Shown piece after piece: positions 60,655 to 64,000 of a DNA stretch of 64,000 nucleotides (position 1 is the first letter of the stretch; each line of letters opens with the position of its first letter). Below the pieces are notes generated by a model that did not search any database, was not told where the DNA came from, and saw only the letters and a program-made list of their open reading frames with translations. The position numbers were made by a program, and so were the translations under genes. Source of the stretch: Thermogymnomonas acidicola JCM 13583. GTDB lineage: Archaea > Thermoplasmatota > Thermoplasmata > Thermoplasmatales > Thermoplasmataceae. The DNA lies in the NCBI RefSeq assembly GCF_001316105.1, contig NZ_BBCP01000006.1, forward strand, positions 56,398 through 120,397, in the 5' to 3' direction.

Positions 60655-61305
60655 ATGCGTGAGGATCCGGCTGAAAGGGATCTCAGGATAATAGGGGGGG
60701 CCCTGAAGAGGTTCGGGGGGGAGATGTCACTGAGCGAGGTGGCCTCACAAGTCTCGATGACAAGGATGGGGGGGGCCCTGAAGCGCCTGGCCTCCCTGGA
60801 GGAGAAGGGTATAGTCGGAAGGAGGGAGGTGAGGCAGGGCGTTGGCAGGCCCATGCACATATTCTTCCTTACGGACAGGGCCGAAACGATCCTGCAGGCC
60901 TCATACGGGAAGCTCCTCACGGAATTCATTGACTACCTGGAGAGGGATGGGAGGCGTTCCGTGATCACGGACTTCATCAGCGCAAGGTACGAGGTGCAGG
61001 CGCAGGCCTACTCCCTGAAATGTTCTGGCCTGGAGGGCGAGGAGCTCATGAAGCGCATCGAGGGGCTCAGGGAGGAAGACGGTTACATGCCGCAGCTGAT
61101 AAAGGGGGTGGGCTGTTACGAGCTGCTCCAGTTCAACTGCCCCCATACTCTTCGTGTCCCGCAGGTCAGGGAGGCCTGCGGCATGGAGAGGAAGATGCTC
61201 AGCTGCGTCACCGGCATGGATGTGCAGGTGAGCCACACAATAGCGGAAAATGGTAAGGTGTGCAGGTTCATTTTCAGGCCACGGTCAGGAGACGACTCTC
61301 CTTAG
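60655..61305 (+). CDS. SufR/DeoR-like regulator with Fe-S cysteines
   Basis: Intact 216 residues. N-terminal winged helix with SEVASQVSMTRMGGALKRLA and a wing containing GRPMHIFFLTDRAE; C-terminal domain with Cys residues in VGCYELLQFNCPHTLRV, QVREACGMERKMLSCVTGMD, arranged like SufR-type repressors that sense an iron-sulfur cluster. It probably controls Fe-S assembly or stress genes; no suf genes are in the window. ATG at 60655. The C-terminus overlaps the convergent aminotransferase gene by about 20 bases. Confidence 0.75.
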   Translation: MREDPAERDLRIIGGALKRFGGEMSLSEVASQVSMTRMGGALKRLASLEEKGIVGRREVRQGVGRPMHIFFLTDRAETILQASYGKLLTEFIDYLERDGRRSVITDFISARYEVQAQAYSLKCSGLEGEELMKRIEGLREEDGYMPQLIKGVGCYELLQFNCPHTLRVPQVREACGMERKMLSCVTGMDVQVSHTIAENGKVCRFIFRPRSGDDSP

Positions 61306-62386
61306 GACCGATAGGGCTGCAAAGGCGTCCTTTTCCTGCACCCAGCCCATGTGGCCGATCCTGAAGTACCTGTCCCTGAGTGCCGGGTGTGGCCCGGTGG
61401 CAAACTCTATCCCAAGCTCCATGGACCTCTTCACTATCTCGCCTGCGCCCTCCCTGTCAAGCAGCACCGCGGTGACGGTGTTGCTCCTCAGCCCCCCCTC
61501 CTCGGCCAGGACGCGGAGGCCCATCTCCTCCACCCCCCCTCCCTGATTATGGATGCAACCCTTTCGTGCCTCCTCACCCTCTCCTTCATGCCCTCGTTCC
61601 TGATCAGGTCCATTGCCCTGGAGAGCGAGGCAACAGCCCCCCCACAGGCGGGGGGGTGGCGAAGTAGCCACCTATGCCAGTCTCCATGCCATCCATTATG
61701 GGCTTCCAGTTGCGGAGGTCCAGGTAGAAGGGTGCCATGCTCTCCCCCCGCCGAGCCTCTCCATGGCCCTGCCAGAGCACACCATCAGAGACGTTCCCGG
61801 CTGCGCACCCACCGCCTTCTGTGAAGCGGTGAAGAATACGTCCACCTTCCAGTCCTCCGCACTCACAGCCTCGCCCCCCCCAACGCTGGCGACGCCGTCC
61901 ACAACGATGAGCGATACCCTGTCCCTGACCACCTTCGAGACCTCCTCGATGGGCATCCTCACTCCTGTGCTTGTCTCCACGTGCGTGGTTATGAATACGT
62001 CGTAACCGTTCTGCAGCTCCCTGTCTATCTCCTGCACCGAAACTGCCTTCCCGGGCTCGCTCCTCAGGAACTTATACCTGACGGGATACCTTGAGAGTAT
62101 GCCTTCCCACCTGTCCCCGAACACACCGTTGCTCGCGACAAGCACCCTCTCGCCCTTCCTGAGGAGCGATGTGACGCTCTCCATGGCCCCCAGTGCCGCT
62201 GTACGGTAGGACAAAGGAGGAGTAGTTCCTGGAGACACCCATAACATACCTGGCACCCTCCAGGCATTCGCCATCCAGCCCACGAACTCTGGGGACGCGA
62301 ACCCCCACGTCCGGGACCACTGAGGATATCTGTACATCCAGGTTGCCCACTGATGGGCCCACATGCATCAGTGTCCTTCTGGCCAT
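61285..62386 (-). CDS. Class V aminotransferase (alanine-glyoxylate/serine-pyruvate type)
   Basis: PLP enzyme: MARRTLMHVGPSVGNLDVQ at the start, HVETSTGVRMPIEEVSKVVR, LIVVDGVASVGG (Asp) and VFFTASQKAVGAQPG with the Schiff-base Lys near residue 195; the end RDRYFRIGHMGWVQEKDAF is typical. About 365 residues. Would convert glyoxylate, serine or alanine with pyruvate; fits recycling of glyoxylate made by the glycolate-type dehydrogenase, but this link is inference. ATG at 62386. Several breaks (about 62300, 62200, 61745-61751, 61640-61665, 61535-61541). Confidence 0.82.
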
Positions 62387-62475
62387 GGGTGATACATACT
62401 TTCACCGTTAATAAATGGTGCAGGAAATTTTACCGTATGGATAGAAATAAGTACCATCTTAACGTTATCTGTCGT

Positions 62476-63647
62476 ATGGAGAGCAAGGAGATCACAATCA
62501 GCAGGGGGGGACTTGAAGGCATATACATAGCGGAGACAACTCTCTGCAAGATAGACGGCGCCAACGGGCGCCTCTGGTATAGGGGATACCCCCCCATTGA
62601 GGTGCTGGCTGAGAACTCGAACTATGAGGAGGTCTCCTACCTCTTACTCTTCGGCAAACTGCCAAACAGGAAGGAGCTCTCCGCTTTCAGGGAGAGGCTT
62701 AAGGCGGAGAGGGACGTGCCGCCTGTGGTCTTCGATATAGTGGAGGAGATGTCCGGGAGGGCACACCCCATGGACGTCCTCAGGACATGCATCTCTTCGC
62801 TCTCGATATATGACGAGGACCCGGAGGACAAGTCACAGCAGGCAAACATAAGGAGGGCCATCAAGCTCATCGCAAAGACAGCGTCCATAGTGGCCTACAT
62901 GGGCAGGTACAGGCAGGGCAAGGACTACGTGCCCCCGGACAGCTCCCTCGACCACTCTGCCAACTTCCTCTACATGCTCACGGGTAAGAAGCCGGACGAG
63001 ATGGCTGCGAAGTTAATCGACCTCATGTTCATACTACACGCCGAGCACGGGAGCAACGCATCGACCTTCTCCACCCTCGTCACCGGCTCCACTCTGGCCG
63101 ACGTCTACGCTGCCGTCACGGCTGGGGGGGCCGCCACCCTCAAGGGCCCCCTCCATGGGGGGGGAGCAGATGAGGCCGCCCTCAGGATGATGTACTCCAT
63201 AGGCGACCCTGACAACACCGAGACTTACATTGAGGAGGCCCTGGAGGGGGGGAAGAGGAGGATCATGGGCTTCGGGCACAGGGTTTACAAGGCCTACGAC
63301 CCGAGGGCAAAGATAGTCAGGAAGTACCTTGAACTCTACCAGGAGAGGAACCCATCTGAGGAGGTCTCAAGGCTGCTGCAGATTGCACTGCGTGCGGAGA
63401 AGCTCATGCTGGAGAAGCTCTCCAAGACCAAGGGCATATGGCCCAACATAGACTTCTTTGCAGGGCCGCTCTACAGGGCAATAGACGTGCCTGCAGAGCT
63501 CTTCACGCCCATATTCGCGGCAAGCAGGATGGTCGGCTGGTGCGCCCACCTCTTCGAGTACTGGCAGAACAACAGGCTGTTCAGGCCCCTGGACAACTAC
63601 GTGGGCGAGGTGGATAAGAAGTACGTGCCATCGACCAGAGGGAGTGA
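62476..63647 (+). CDS. gltA: Citrate synthase
   Basis: Condenses acetyl-CoA and oxaloacetate. About 385 residues: MESKEITISRGLEGIYIAET, NGRLWYRGYPIEVLAE, GPLHGGADEAALRM (His), GFGHRVYKAYDPRAK (His) and WPNIDFFAGPLYRAIDVP (Asp). ATG at 62476. The C-terminus should read KYVPIDQRE with a stop at 63645-63647; here one A is missing near 63630 (CCATCG for CCAATCG), so the frame runs on to 63771. The runs at 62503-62508, 63124-63130, 63158-63164 and 63246-63252 add residues. Confidence 0.92.
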
Positions 63648-63806
63648 CCCTCTGGCCCACACCCCTGGCACAGATATGGGGGGGTGGGTTTGGATGCATG
63701 GGCTGCGGTGCCCTGGAGGGACAGCCACCATTGTGGTCTTTACCCTCAGGCGGTATATTTATTTTCAATAAGAAAAAATTAAGCCAAGACACTGCCTGTA
63801 TGTCCT

Positions 63807-64000
63807 GTGAGGGAAGCAGAAGGCGTTCACATCCCAAGGAGGAGCACATACACAGTCGTTTCAGCCATGGGCTATTTTTTGGACGGCTATGACCTTAGCG
63901 TCATATCCGTGTTCACCTATGTGCTCGTGACTTTCAACATATTTAAGTACACGGAGTTCGAGGAGGCTTTCGTATCAGGTTCCGCCCTGCTAGGCGCGAT
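63807..64000 (+). CDS. MFS transporter, N-terminal part at window edge
   Basis: GTG at 63807 opens VREAEGVHIPRRSTYTVVSA, MGYFLDGYDLSVISVFTYVL, then EAFVSGSALLGA, matching the first helix and loop of the sugar/phosphate MFS proteins encoded elsewhere in the window (compare GFLTDAYDLFVLSTALP). The frame is open to the window end. Substrate unknown. ATAAGAAAAAATTAAGCC upstream could be a promoter element. Confidence 0.65.
   Translation, partial: MREAEGVHIPRRSTYTVVSAMGYFLDGYDLSVISVFTYVLVTFNIFKYTEFEEAFVSGSALLGA

Noticed and set aside
1..64000. Poly-G/poly-C tracts as phase-variation (contingency) loci
   Set aside because: They occur in essential single-copy enzymes, in intergenic DNA and in a tRNA, all with the same length; phase-variable tracts are few and sit in surface or modification genes.
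1..64000. Programmed ribosomal frameshifting or a recoded stop codon
   Set aside because: Breaks need +1, +2 and -1 shifts at unrelated sites with no slippery heptamer plus structure in common, and stop codons are used normally elsewhere.
1..64000. CRISPR array or other regular repeat array
   Set aside because: I looked for regularly spaced direct repeats and found none; only G/C runs recur.

Overview
The window looks like a GC-rich thermoacidophilic archaeon of the Thermoplasmatales type. The evidence is archaeal: AGG- and ATA-rich codon use, A+T-rich TATA-like promoters, a fused EtfB-EtfA, a DUF131 and a DUF981 membrane protein, an Nre-family protein, a bacterioopsin-activator-type (HTH_10) regulator, a two-CXXC protein disulfide oxidoreductase, an asparagine synthetase built on the AsnRS core, and a secreted sedolisin (S53) protease suited to acid. 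The exact genus is inference.

Layout: 1-910 decayed IS200/IS605 element; 1031-3131 Rieske ferredoxin and fused EtfBA; 3246-6141 membrane protein and urocanase; 6177-9915 MFS transporter, sugar nucleotidyltransferase, DUF131 and coiled-coil proteins; 10261-14503 giant S53 protease; 14781-19022 DUF981, AsnRS-like synthetase, Lrp regulator and HdrDE-like module; 19269-22671 radical SAM, Nre and a membrane protein; 22860-29464 lipoyl synthase, a complete 2-oxoacid dehydrogenase complex (E1a, E1b, E2, E3), octanoyltransferase and cobalamin adenosyltransferase; 29577-32698 two MFS transporters; 32946-41708 a catabolic cluster that reads as non-phosphorylative L-rhamnose degradation; 41759-46663 AlaX, disulfide oxidoreductase, cyclase, SCP2 and a 3-hydroxyacyl-CoA dehydrogenase/enoyl-CoA hydratase fusion; 46650-49305 GlcDF-type dehydrogenase; 49485-51703 two MscS channels and tRNA-Thr; 52016-53208 orphan DNA methyltransferase; 53738-64000 transporters, M48 protease, dienelactone hydrolase, Fe-S type regulator, aminotransferase, citrate synthase and the start of another MFS gene.

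Biologically the most coherent system is 32946-41708. L-rhamnose mutarotase, an SDR dehydrogenase, a lactonase candidate with a degenerate metallo-beta-lactamase motif, a clear L-rhamnonate dehydratase, a DHDPS-type aldolase, a zinc alcohol dehydrogenase, a fumarylacetoacetase-type hydrolase and LutA/LutB-type lactate oxidation proteins together outline L-rhamnose to pyruvate plus lactate or lactaldehyde, with a dedicated HTH_10 regulator and MFS transporters beside it.

The most striking property of the DNA itself is different: runs of G or C are far too long. Conserved family motifs show that tracts that should be 4 or 5 bases are mostly 7 or 8 here, which either inserts one extra Gly/Pro codon or breaks the frame. 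The same +3 is present in the T-stem of the tRNA, so it is not a coding feature. I read this as a sequence-accuracy problem and annotate most broken genes as CDS with frame breaks, not as pseudogenes; only the IS element has true in-frame stop substitutions.
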